64,000 nt of DNA. Source: Zygaena filipendulae. Its lineage: Eukaryota > Arthropoda > Insecta > Lepidoptera > Zygaenidae. Within the stretch, counting starts at the first letter, position 1. Every line of letters begins with the position of its first letter. Shown piece by piece: positions 34,125 to 44,431 of this stretch. The position numbers and the translations under genes were made by a program. The notes below the pieces were generated by a model that saw nothing but the letters and a program-made list of their open reading frames with translations, was not told where the DNA came from and ran no database searches. The stretch spans positions 9,826,001-9,890,000 of the forward strand of contig OU015650.1 of NCBI GenBank assembly GCA_907165275.2. The letters run 5' to 3'.

Positions 34125-37100
34125 ATCAATATCTCCTAAAAAAAGTGACCTAATCTACTTAATAAATAAATATAATCCAATAATTATTGCCCTTTCTGAG
34201 ACGTGGCTACACCCGGATTTGAACTTTCGAATTCCGGGTTTTGTCATGTTTCGTAATGATGGCAAACAAGGGCATGGCGGTGTAGCCGTGCTTATTAAGA
34301 ATAATCTCCCTTTTTCCCAAATCTTAATAAAATCACAAAATCAATTTAATGCTGTCGCACTTAAAACCAAAAACTTTACGATTCTCTCAATTTATATCCC
34401 CTATCCCTCCAGCTCAGCCCTAGCAGATGTTAACCTATTAATTCAATCACTATCCCCTCCATTACTTATTGTCGGTGATTTTAATTGCCACCACCACGTT
34501 TGGGGTTGTGGTAAAAATGATCATGCCGGCGAAATTCTCCTTGATATTATCGACCTTAACAACCTATGTATATTAAATACGAGTTCGCCCACTCGTCGTA
34601 CACGCCCTGAAGAATCTGTTAGCGCAGTGGATATATCTTTATGCTCCTCAGACCTGGCTTCGCAAATCACCTGGGAGGTTCTTCCTAATTCTTATGGCAG
34701 TGACCATTTTCCAATTTTGTTGAGTTTCCCATTCACTAGTGCAAAGGACTCTCCACCAAAAAATCCCCTTCTTAAGCATATCTTATCTGACAAAAATTGG
34801 GCAGCTTTCCGCCAATCCACTAGTACTATGTTATCCATCCTTCCTAAAATATCCTTTTACAATATAGATCGCTGCTGCACTGCCTTCAGTAACGCTCTTA
34901 TTGCCAGCGCCAATAATTCTTTCCCTCTTAAAAACACATCAACCAAACGAATATCCTCTCCTCCTTGGTGGGACCACGATTGTACCAAAAGCATTCAAGC
35001 CCGCAAAAAAGCTGAACGTCTTTACTCCAAAAATATGACCTCCGAAAATTTTATATTACTCAATAAAGTTTCAGCTGAAACAAAACGCACCCTAAGATCC
35101 AAAAAACGTGATAGTTGGAAAGAATACTGTGCATCTATCTCACCTGTCACTCCCTCCCACTTTGTATGGAAAAGAATCAAACAATTCCGAGGGTCATATA
35201 ATCAACCATCACAGTCATGCCCCCCCACGTCCGAATTCGCAGAAGCATATATGGACCATTTAGCTCCCCAAATGGCCCCCTCTCAATCTGAACTGCCCTG
35301 GTATTTCCATCATCCCTCAACTGATCCGCTAGATCATAATTTCTCCCTTACTGAACTTAAGTATATCCTAAATTCTGTTAAAGATTCTGCCCCTGGTATG
35401 GATAGTATTCCTTATTCATTCCTTGTTAACGCTCACCCATGCCTGCATGATTACTTCCTAAATTTAATCAATACAATTCTTAATATTGGATATGTCCCAG
35501 ATGCTTGGAAATCACAAATAATTATTCCTGTCTTAAAACCGGGTAAAGATTCCCATGATGTAAAATCCTATCGTCCAATTGCTTTATCATCTACTCTCGC
35601 GAAAGTCCTTGAGCACTTGATCAAGAACCGTCTCGAGTGGTTTGTGGAGTCCAGAGGTATTCTAGGTAAAAATCAATTTGGCTTCCGAAGAGGAAGAAGC
35701 ACAACAGATAGCATTGCAATCTTTACAACTGATATAAGACTGGCATTTACCCGAAATGAGTCTGTTGTTGCCGCATTTTTAGATATATCTGCTGCCTATG
35801 ATAATGTCCGCCTCCCTCTTCTCATGGAAAAACTTAATGCCTTGTCGATCCCGAAGAAACTAGGCCAACTCATTATAAACATGCTCTCTGATAGAACTGT
35901 CCACTTCCGCTGCGATGACCCTGGAATTTCCTCTCGCAGATCTATTTGGAAAGGCCTTCCTCAGGGGTCCGTCTTGAGCCCCCTTCTTTATAATATTTAT
36001 ACACATGACCTAGACTTATCACGTGGTCTCTGCAGAATCCTTCAATATGCAGACGACATTCTTTTGTACTACTCCCACAACAATATTTCTACAGCAGCCG
36101 CAACAGTGACAGAGTCTTTATCATCTCTTAATAATTGGATTTGCTCTAATGGCCTTGAATTATCCCCCTCAAAAAGTGCAGTAGTGGTATTTTCAAGGAA
36201 AAGAAAGATCCCGGCAATCAGTGTAGAAGTGGGTGGCCTTCAAATCCCGATAAAACCATATTTTAAATTTCTAGGCGTTATTCTCGACTCTAAATTAAGT
36301 GGTTCTCCGCACTGTGAGTACATAGTGAACAAATCGCAGAAAAACATCAACATTTTGAGATGCTTATCAGGTGTTTGGTGGGGTGCCCACCCTTTCTCTC
36401 TTAAGTTATTATATAATGCCATCATCCGTAGTGTTCTGGACTACGGTACATTCCTGCTCGAACCAGCAAATAAGGGCGCTCTTCAGAAACTTGACCAAAT
36501 ACAGGCTAAGGCATTACGCATCATTTCTGGAGCGATGCGTTCTAGTCCCATCAACGCATTACAGGTAGAATGTGGCGATCCTCCTCTTTCTCAGCGTAGA
36601 CAGTTTCTTTCAGATCGCTTCCTCTTTCGTGTTTATCAATTTGCCTCCCATCCTATTTTCCCTAAACTCCAACTTCTTTGCGAGTTCTCTCTTAAATCCC
36701 GTTTCTGGACAAACAAATGCCCCTCCCCTTTGATGAAAAGCTTTGGCAAAATAAAATGTATAAAAAATTCTGTCCACCGTTCATCCAATCTCCCAGTTTT
36801 TGATTTCGATTACGAAACAATAATCTATCAGCCTCCAGTCATTTTAAACTTTGACATTTGTAAAGGTGATAAACACGCCAACGCATACCATCGCGAAATA
36901 ATGAAAAGAAACTGGCGTGGTTGGCATTCCATCTACGCTGATGCTTCTAAACTCTCTCAGCATGGATGTGTGGGTGTGGGAGTATTCCACGAAGAATATA
37001 ATATAGTTCAAAAAATTAAATGTCCCCCAGAGTCCTCGGTTTTTACTGGGGAATCTTTAGCCATTCTCAATAGTGTTAAGTACGCTCTTCTTTTCAAACT

Positions 37101-37791
37101 CCACAAATGCCTTATTTTCTCCGATTCCCGTAGCTCCCTCCAGGCCCTAATTTCAAATCCCTTTTCAAAAAACAACAACCCAATTATTTTCGAAATTAAA
37201 GCAGCCGTAAAATCTTATATTAATCAAGGTCACGAGCTGGCAATGGCTTGGATTCCGGGGCACGCTGGCATTGCTGGCAATGAGCGTGTGGACTTGGTTG
37301 CCAAGGACGCCATTGTCTGCGGTGACAGGGTGCCGTTCCGATGTTATTGCCATGATCTTATATCTCTCCCGAAACAGTCCCTATATAAAACTTGGTCTGC
37401 CCTCTGGGATAAATCTAAAAAATCAAAGGGTGCTTGGTTTGGGGTAATCCAACCAAGTATCCCTAATAAACCCTGGTTTTCCCGATGGAATTTCAACAAA
37501 AAAATCTGCTCCTCGATTATTCGTATGAGGTTAGGTCACTGTTGCATCCCAGTTCATCTTCATAAAATTCATTGCCTTAATTCATCTTTGTGTGAATGTG
37601 GTCTCTCCGAAGGAGACCTTAATCACGTCATCTTTTCATGTCCTCGTTTTAACCATAATTATTTATTTTCTGACCTTGTATTCTGTAAAATTCCGCTCCC
37701 CACATCCATCATCACCCTTCTTCACTCTTTAGACTTCAAAATTTATAAAATCCTAGTAGACTTTCTTACTTTTAACGACATTAAATTATGA
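34096..37791 (+). CDS. Retrotransposon ORF2: endonuclease, reverse transcriptase, RNase H
   Basis: 1231 residues from the ATG at 34096, overlapping ORF1 by 29 bases. The N-terminal APE-type endonuclease has QWNCRS, SETW, GDFNCHHHVWG and GSDHFPILLSF. The reverse transcriptase has YRPIALSS, FLDISAAYD, GLPQGSVLSPLLYNIY and the catalytic YADD. The RNase H domain has its acidic residues in YADASK, TGESLAI and FSDSRSS, plus AWIPGHAGIAGNERVD. A C-terminal Cys/His cluster (CECGLSEGDLNHVIFSC) follows. The protein nicks target DNA and primes cDNA synthesis there. All catalytic motifs are present and the frame is uninterrupted. Confidence 0.92.
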   Translation: MALIIQWNCRSISPKKSDLIYLINKYNPIIIALSETWLHPDLNFRIPGFVMFRNDGKQGHGGVAVLIKNNLPFSQILIKSQNQFNAVALKTKNFTILSIYIPYPSSSALADVNLLIQSLSPPLLIVGDFNCHHHVWGCGKNDHAGEILLDIIDLNNLCILNTSSPTRRTRPEESVSAVDISLCSSDLASQITWEVLPNSYGSDHFPILLSFPFTSAKDSPPKNPLLKHILSDKNWAAFRQSTSTMLSILPKISFYNIDRCCTAFSNALIASANNSFPLKNTSTKRISSPPWWDHDCTKSIQARKKAERLYSKNMTSENFILLNKVSAETKRTLRSKKRDSWKEYCASISPVTPSHFVWKRIKQFRGSYNQPSQSCPPTSEFAEAYMDHLAPQMAPSQSELPWYFHHPSTDPLDHNFSLTELKYILNSVKDSAPGMDSIPYSFLVNAHPCLHDYFLNLINTILNIGYVPDAWKSQIIIPVLKPGKDSHDVKSYRPIALSSTLAKVLEHLIKNRLEWFVESRGILGKNQFGFRRGRSTTDSIAIFTTDIRLAFTRNESVVAAFLDISAAYDNVRLPLLMEKLNALSIPKKLGQLIINMLSDRTVHFRCDDPGISSRRSIWKGLPQGSVLSPLLYNIYTHDLDLSRGLCRILQYADDILLYYSHNNISTAAATVTESLSSLNNWICSNGLELSPSKSAVVVFSRKRKIPAISVEVGGLQIPIKPYFKFLGVILDSKLSGSPHCEYIVNKSQKNINILRCLSGVWWGAHPFSLKLLYNAIIRSVLDYGTFLLEPANKGALQKLDQIQAKALRIISGAMRSSPINALQVECGDPPLSQRRQFLSDRFLFRVYQFASHPIFPKLQLLCEFSLKSRFWTNKCPSPLMKSFGKIKCIKNSVHRSSNLPVFDFDYETIIYQPPVILNFDICKGDKHANAYHREIMKRNWRGWHSIYADASKLSQHGCVGVGVFHEEYNIVQKIKCPPESSVFTGESLAILNSVKYALLFKLHKCLIFSDSRSSLQALISNPFSKNNNPIIFEIKAAVKSYINQGHELAMAWIPGHAGIAGNERVDLVAKDAIVCGDRVPFRCYCHDLISLPKQSLYKTWSALWDKSKKSKGAWFGVIQPSIPNKPWFSRWNFNKKICSSIIRMRLGHCCIPVHLHKIHCLNSSLCECGLSEGDLNHVIFSCPRFNHNYLFSDLVFCKIPLPTSIITLLHSLDFKIYKILVDFLTFNDIKL

Positions 37792-37986
37792 CTTATTATT
37801 CGTTCATATTCTCTTATTTATTTAAGTATAAGTATATAATTTCTGTCTTGTTGTATTGTACATAGCCCATCCCATTTCTCTATTCTTATTACAACGAACG
37901 CCCAAAATTTTCGCTCGTTCATTTTAAATCCTTTTTGCAAATTAAATTAACGCGACACTGGCAACAATGTCATTAATGACAATTGC

Positions 37987-38020
<34 letters not shown>

Positions 38021-38025
<5 letters not shown>

Positions 38026-38298
38026 AGTTAATTTGTGATATAAAATTACAAAAATCACTCCGTCAGTTCATGGTTCACGTTTGATAAAATGATATCAAAG
38101 CTGTTATCACAAACTACGTAGAGATACTACCGTATCTTTAAGTAGCTAAGTGGCTGTTATCAGAGATTGTTCTAACTTTTAATGTAAATAAACGACTGTA
38201 ATAATTTTAATTACATTAGTAACAATCACAAACTACCTTCCTAATAATTAATACCTACGCTCAGACGAAGTTTAGTAGCTTAACTTTTATTTTCAACA
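38021..38298 (+). promoter_or_regulatory. Short 5' flank of HMG-CoA lyase next to the retrotransposon
   Basis: Only 278 bp separate the retrotransposon A-tail from the HMG-CoA lyase ATG. The promoter or 5'UTR must lie here or upstream of the insertion. No clear TATA or initiator could be assigned. Confidence 0.4.
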
Positions 38299-41200
38299 AT
38301 GTTATTTAAATTAAAACTTTTCAGATTGCGATCTGTCGAAAACATCAATTTAATAAGCCATCTTCACAAACACTGTATTGTAAGTTTCACGAGATGAATA
38401 TTCTGTATTGTAATACTCGCAATAAATCTCACTAGTAAATTTTTTAAGTAACTGGAATTAACTAAATTTTTTCAGAGCACTGTAAGCGAGGTTCGTATTT
38501 ATGAAGTAGGACCGAGAGATGGTTTACAAAACGAATCTAAATTTGTACCGACTGATGTGAAGTTGCAACTAATAGACAAACTAACCGTGGCTGGACTAAA
38601 ATATATAGAATCGGCAAGGTAAGTTAGTAAGTACTCAAATCAACAAAGCCTACTGTAATAGTTTATTTTTTAGTTTTTCTTCGGATGAGTTGGATAATAG
38701 GATGAGTCGGCAAACCTTCACATACTATTTATCAATACATATAAGTGGTCTTACACAGCTACTTGCAACTTGCCAGGCATACACAGCAGTGCACAGCTTA
38801 AAATATGACACAGTTTTTCAAGCACCTAAACAGCAGCTGTGCTATGTGCCGCCTGTGTGTCTCAGTGGGGTGCCACTTAGGGTAGTGAATAAATTTAAGT
38901 ATTTGGGATATGTTGTCTCATGTCACAGGCAGATATTGAAAGGGAGCTTAGGGTGTTGTCAGTGAGGAACAATAAGCTTGCCCATAGGTTTGCATGATGT
39001 ACTGCAGATGTTAAAGTTATGTTATTTAAGGCATCCTGCCTGAATTTCTACTTGAGTGGGCTGTGGGTGACGTTCACGATGAGTCTACAGCACCCTGCAC
39101 ATGCAATATAACAATGCCTTCAGCATGCTGGGTGGGACTGCCTTGGCGCTGCAGTGCCTCGGCGATGTTTGCGGAGTTATGGACAGATGGATTCCATGTC
39201 ATTATGCGCTAAAAGGTCGCCAAAGGCATGCTGCAATGCCTTCAAACCAGTGCCAACAGCATCCTGAATATAATTGCAGCTAGAGCTGACTGCCCCTTTC
39301 AGAGCCATTCGATTTCTTTGGCTCTTGGACTTTGATGACAATTTAAATAACTGAATGTCATTTCAAATAATTTCAATTAACAAAATATATTCTTACTAAT
39401 ATTTTTTACGCTTTCAAAAGCTCAACTGATTGTCATTAAATTTTGCATACACATTGTCAGGGGTACAGAGAAGGACATAGGGTACTTTTTTCCTGGAATT
39501 CCCGCGGGAACCCCCAAATCCCTGAAATTACCTTACCATGGGTGAAACCGTGTGGATCAGCTAGTAATAAATAATTTTAAGTATAACTATGGAACCTGAC
39601 TACTGAAATAAAGATTATTATTATTATTATAAAATGCTTAGTCCTGAATGACTAACTGGGATCAACACAGATCCTAAACCGCTGATTGTAGAAACCTGAA
39701 ACTTGGAGGGTGTGTTCTTTGTATAACGTAGGCATCGATAAGAAAGGATTTTTGAAAATACAACCCCTAAGGGGATGAAAAGGGGTTACCAAGTTTGTAT
39801 AGAACAACATATTTTCTTGGAAGGAAATAACTATAATTTTGATTTATTCATTTTAACATCTTTTATGTCCGATTTCGACTACCACGTGTATGAAGTCGTG
39901 GGCAAATGCTAGTCAGTAATAAAACTCATAGGACCGACTACCGTTTACATTGTCTGATTTAGAATTAGAAATCTGTTGAAAAAATTGATAGGATCAAAAT
40001 GTCTAAACATCCACTAATGTTTTATTTGCAGTTTCCATGTCTTAACTTAGCAGAGACTGTTTGGAGACATAATATTACAAGACATGGATCATAAGCACAT
40101 TAAAGTGTATAAATTTTAGTTAACTTCTTTAGGCGCCTTTTACAGTCGCACTTGATTACAAATTGTGCCTAAAAACTATTTTACAGATTTATTTTTTCTT
40201 CCTACAAAATGAGTTTTGGGGTTTAAAATTCAAATGTTGCCCTGAAATTCATTAGTCCTTGTACCTATTGGCTACTAGTCGATCCCCACATACAACCTAC
40301 ATTTTCATTTGCTTAATACCTTTTGTAGTTTGATTGGTTAGTTTTTTTTTATCACCAGTTTTGTAAGTCCAAAGTGGGTGAAACAAATGAGTGATGGTGC
40401 TGATCTGATGAAAAATCTCCAGAAAGTTCCTGGCGTCAACTACCCAGTGCTTGTGCCAAACATTAAAGGATATGAAAATGCTGTAAGTTTCTCCATATGT
40501 CAATATGTATTTGTATATATTTATAACCCTAAAATTTTAAGAATAAATCTTATTAATGTATTAATCACACTGCATACAAAAGCAACCATCTCCATTTTCT
40601 AGACAACTTTTAGGTGGACAGGACTGGAAGGAAATACCTATGTATATTAGGCATGCTTTTCATATAGGTAGGTAATATGTCAAAATATAATGAGTTTTTG
40701 TGATAAATATGCATTAAAAGGCATACCTGTAGGGAAGTTTTGCATAGGTGACGATGTTAATGTCCAAGTATTTTTCGCAATCCTAAGTCCATTAATCATG
40801 TTATTCTCAACTAAAAAACATATAATATACTTACGTCATAATTATCTTGAATTTTAGAAAAAGTGCAATGTTGAAGAAATAGCTATATTCCCTGCTGGCT
40901 CTGAAGGCTTTTCACAAAAAAATCTTAACTGTTCTGTGGAGGAGGGATTGAAGAGATTCAAAGAAGTTGCTGACAGAGCTGTCAGTGATGGAGTTAGAGT
41001 CAGGGGTTATGTCTCGTGTGTACTCGGCTGCCCCTATGATGGAGCCATCCAGCCCAAATCAATTGCCAAGGTTGGTATAAATAAATAAACTTTGAATTTT
41101 AACATAAAATTTCCTGTAGGTATGTTCTTGAGTACATTTTTTTTAAAATAGTGTTTGCAGTAAATGTAGTCAAATCGTAAGTAATCGATGATGAAGGACT

Positions 41201-42558
41201 CTCGAAGAATCCGAAACATTTCAAGCCGTTCCTGACGATTAACTGACGACTATAGACTATTATTTACAAGGAAATCTCTTAGATAACGGAACGCCTCTTC
41301 TCGATGGGTTGCTACGAGGTGTCGCTCGGCGACACGATCGGCGTGGGCACGGCCGGCTCGGTGCGGCGGCTGCTGCGCGAGGTGCTCGCGGTCGCTGGGC
41401 CCGACAGGCTCGCGCTGCACTTCCACGACACCTACGGACAGGGGCTGGCCAACCTGCTAGCGGGCCTAGAGGCAAGTTTGCATTTTTTTCTTTTTCTTCT
41501 TACGTTGTATACCGAATAGTTTTAAATTAAATAATAGTCCAATTATAACAAAGATCCAATTATAGGTATTTATTACCTTACTTGTTATTAAATTGCATAC
41601 AAACACACGAATTAATATTTCTCTAGGTTGCGTCAGCCAGTGTCAATTAAAGTTATCATTAGTGAAGATGATGATTTAAAACTTCGTGAGACATAAAATG
41701 AGGAGCTTCTTTTCAAAACTTGACTATTCCACTTTTGATGAAACTGATTTTTTATTTATTTTTTGTTTGGTAACATTCAAATTTACACTCCGCGAAAATA
41801 AAATTGGGCCAAAACTACACCAGAAAAAAAAGATTAGAAGGCATGATTTCGTCAAAAATTGATTATTCCCCGTCAAAATGACATTACATACAAAACTATT
41901 TTCTCAGATTGTGAAAAGTCAAGTTTTGAAAAGAACCTCCTTGACTGATCCCTACGGTTTCACTCGCGTTAATTTCGGACTGTGCGCAAAAACTCCGGGG
42001 TAAAAAGTACCCGATGTCCTTTTCTGTAACCACTGACAACGTGCGTGAAAGATTTCGTGTTTATCGGTTGAGTAGTTAAGGCTTGCAAGCATAACAACCG
42101 TGATAACAACTTATACATTCGCATTGCATTGCATCGCATGATCTAAGTTGGTCCAATAAATAAATATTATTATTATTTAAAACATTTCTCCCCGCTTGCT
42201 CTCGAAGAGTCTTGAAGAGGCTGTTTACGAAGACTAGCTTTTAGTACGCCGCCAAAGACGTGTTAACAATTGTTGTCATTTGCAGTTTGGAATCAAAACA
42301 GTTGACTCGTCGGTGTCCGGACTGGGTGGATGCCCGTACGCGAGGGACGCCAGCGGTAACTTAGCAACAGAGGACGTTGTTTACTTCCTATACGGACTGG
42401 GAGTCAACACCGACATTAACCTCCTCAAACTAATAGAAGCTGGCCGGTACATATCAAATTTCTTAGGAAAACCAACGGAATCAAAAGTTAATCGAGCCGT
42501 AAGCGATCGTTTTAACAGTCATCTAGACGTCGTTAAGATGGCAGCGTGCGAACTTTAA
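38299..42558 (+). CDS. HMGCL: Hydroxymethylglutaryl-CoA lyase, mitochondrial
   Basis: Six exons: 38299-38379, 38476-38618, 40359-40482, 40858-41070, 41283-41471 and 42286-42558, in one frame giving 340 residues (human 325). The enzyme cleaves HMG-CoA to acetoacetate and acetyl-CoA in ketogenesis and leucine breakdown. Residues 1-27 are basic and fit a mitochondrial presequence. [11 protein letters not shown] places Arg41 and Asp42, then Glu72, His233 and His235 (HFHDTYGQ), Cys266 (GLGGCPYA) and Asn275 (SGNLATED), the same numbers as the human catalytic residues. The C-terminus is CEL, not the peroxisomal CKL of vertebrates. The intron after exon 5 has a GC rather than GT donor. Exon 5 is strikingly GC-rich. 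Intron 2 holds LINE and Helitron fragments. AATAAA occurs at 42595. Confidence 0.95.
38780..39310 (+). pseudogene. LINE reverse transcriptase C-terminal fragment in HMGCL intron 2
   Basis: [20 protein letters not shown] then KYLGYVVS, followed after frame changes by sequence resembling [12 protein letters not shown] and [12 protein letters not shown], matches the C-terminal part of a lepidopteran non-LTR polyprotein. There are several frameshifts. Confidence 0.6.
39391..39564 (+). mobile_element. Helitron-like element in HMGCL intron 2
   Basis: TCTTACTAATATTTTTTACG at the 5' end. It contains ACATTGTCAGGGGTACAGAG and ends CATGGGTGAAACCGTGTGG with CTAG (39561-39564). The stem CATGG/CCGTG differs from other copies but is still paired. 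Confidence 0.75.
39631..39912 (+). mobile_element. Helitron-like element, CTGAATGACT subfamily
   Basis: Same family as 5377-5708: TCCTGAATGACTAACTGG, GGAGGGTGTGTTCTTTGTAT and CCCCTAAGGGGATGAAAAGG. It ends GCAAATGCTAG (39909-39912). Confidence 0.65.
41950..42105 (-). mobile_element. Helitron-like fragment in HMGCL intron 5
   Basis: Reversed 3' hairpin region ACGGTTTCACTCGCGTTAAT, with GTAAAAAGTACCCGATGTCC and GACAACGTGCGTGAAAG. The CTAG end is lost. Confidence 0.6.
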
Positions 42559-42594
42559 CCTTTAACAAAATACTTACTTACGATACTTATTACA

Positions 42595-42600
42595 AATAAA
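42595..42600 (+). terminator. Polyadenylation signal of HMGCL
   Basis: AATAAA 36 bp past the TAA, followed at once by a second AATAAA-like string. Confidence 0.6.
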
Positions 42601-43031
42601 ATAAATATTGTTATTTTATAGCTACTTGTTTTTTGTTTGTTACGCAGTCAGTAGGTATAGTGGGCGTGTAAATAAAGTGACCTAATTAGGTCACACAGTC
42701 ATGTGAAACAGTGATGTAAATTTTCGAATGTATATACCTACCTGAATGCTGTTTTGATAAAATACCTAACTACATATTGTTTATATTTTTTGAGTAAAGT
42801 TGTAAATCTGTAATAAATAAAATTTACTTATATTTTTTTTCAATTACTATTTTTCATTCTGTTTGGTATCTAGGTAACAAAGTGCGTTTAAGAATGTAGG
42901 TATGTTATAAAAAACGATTAGGCACACTAATTGACACTTGACACAACAATATTGAATCGATTTGCCAACTAAAATGGCTTTATTTACCTATTTAAATGAT
43001 GTCACGCGAGTGACTTTTTATTAAGTAGGTA

Positions 43032-43315
43032 CTAGCTGTTTCCCCGAGGTAGTATTATATCTATAATCTGTGCCCAAGGTTTCACCCGCGGTAATTTCGG
43101 AGTTCCCACGGGAATTCCAGGATAAGAATAAAGAAGTAGGTACCCTATGACACTCAGGAACATTCTATCATAACTATCATAACAACATTCTTCATTAAAA
43201 TAATTTTCAAAATCGGTTCAATAGGTAGACCCAGAGATTACCCCCTAGAACCTCACAAACTCGCAAACTCACAACATCACAAACTCACTTCATCTCTTTT
43301 ACTAGTAACTACAGA
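43032..43315 (-). mobile_element. Helitron-like element, minus strand
   Basis: CTAGCTGTTTCCCCGAGG begins the reversed end. A second reversed end (GTTTCACCCGCGGTAATTTC) follows 45 bp on, suggesting two overlapping or nested copies. Confidence 0.55.
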
Positions 43316-43432
43316 ATATGATAAGGTTTGCTTCATACGGGGCTTTGATTCACTATGATCAGTAACATTCCTTGCCCATAACGCGCGACTCACGTTACAT
43401 GTAATGTAACACGATCCTAAAATTTAGGATCT

Positions 43433-43485
43433 AGTTTAATAGCATACAGAATACAAATTATTAGTATTCTGTATGCTATTAAACT
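43433..43485. repeat. Perfect 22-bp inverted repeat
   Basis: AGTTTAATAGCATACAGAAT/AC (43433-43454) and its exact reverse complement (43464-43485), with a 9-base loop. Just upstream lie two shorter palindromes, GTTACATGTAATGTAAC and GATCCTAAAATTTAGGATC. Confidence 0.85.
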
Positions 43486-43662
43486 CATTTTAAAGTGAAA
43501 CGGCTTCTGCGACGGGGGTATTCGGGCAAGGAAGGGCAGCCGCCTCTCCCTAGAAGATGCAGAAATGAGAGGCAGGAAAGCTCACAAACCGTAAGGTAAA
43601 GGTGCTAAAACGGTTTTGTAAAGAACCTCGACGACTACTTTTTTTGTAAAATAAATACGCTG

Positions 43663-44123
43663 GGGCCTAGGCCCATAGTCCCAATTCTAATTCACTTTGA
43701 CCATTAGATAACTCGCTACAAAAGATGTTTATCTACGTGCCCAAAGAATTTTCACTTCAAAATACATAAGATAAGTGTTATGAAATACATTATAATAGTG
43801 ATTCCCGTCGATCTGATCGAGCGATCGAACGAAAACGTGTTATAAGCACGTGGGTTACGACAAACGGGCAAGGATTGTTGTTGTTCATAGTGAATGAGGC
43901 CCTGGGCCCTTATTCACTATGACCATAACACGCCGCGCTAAGATAAGACGCCGTAAAAACTGACTGAAAAAGAATTTTGACTGCAAAACAATACATTTAC
44001 AACGTTTCTTATGGCATAAAGAATAATTTTTAATATCTTGGCATCTAGAACGTTTAGAAATGCTTTTTTGGGACGCACATTATGGTCAAGGAATGTTTTT
44101 GGTCATAGCGAATAAGGGTCCTG
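43663..44123. mobile_element. Two adjacent copies of a TATTCACTATGACC MITE
   Basis: Copy A (about 43663-43906) begins GGGGCCTAGGCCCATAGTCC and ATTCACTTTGACCA and ends CATAGTGAATGAGGCCCTGG. Copy B (about 43907-44123) begins GGGCCCTTATTCACTATGAC and ends GGTCATAGCGAATAAGGGTC. A left-end fragment of the same family lies at 43339. Confidence 0.55.
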
Positions 44124-44431
44124 GTTTATACATTATCACTTATCGACGCGACGCGGACAAACTGGGGAGCAGTGAACAAGTTCGATTCCAAGGCCCGAGC
44201 ACCGCACGCGCTGCGCCGCTCTAGTCTCACACACACTAGTGGCAAAGCTAGTAGTGCGGCGGGGACGCACCGACCTGCCCGCATTCATATTTATTTGACC
44301 TTTACTTTAATGTGATATTGAGCGTGAGGTCGATAAACTTACATTATATGCAGTAAAAGTGTTTCCAACGGCCGGTTTGTGTCGGGAGTCGGTTCCTGAT
44401 TGTTTATTTTTATGGAATACTCGTAGCAATC

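Larger units (their letters stand above)
32329..38020 (+). mobile_element. Full-length non-LTR retrotransposon, I superfamily (RNase H-bearing)
   Basis: A 5.7-kb element with a 5'UTR, ORF1 (gag-like), an overlapping ORF2 (endonuclease, reverse transcriptase, RNase H), a short 3'UTR and an A-tail of about 31 bases (37990-38020). AAGTCTAGTTAA precedes it (32317-32328) and AGTCTAGTTAA follows it (38021-38031), a target-site duplication. RNase H after the reverse transcriptase separates it from Jockey and CR1 and points to the I/LOA/R1 group. Both ORFs are open from start to stop, so the copy looks recent. The 5' limit is uncertain by about 20 bp, because ATTTGTGG recurs at 32341. Confidence 0.85.
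42601..43660. other. Intergenic between HMGCL and NANS, repeats only
   Basis: A reversed Helitron-like element and a run of palindromes (listed separately). No gene seen. Confidence 0.55.

Noticed and set aside
41260..41530. Open frames on both strands over HMGCL exon 5
   Set aside because: They are shadows created by the high GC content of the real exon.
43914..44123. Promoter of NANS within the MITE pair
   Set aside because: No initiator or conserved promoter motif could be pointed to; it is better explained as repeats.
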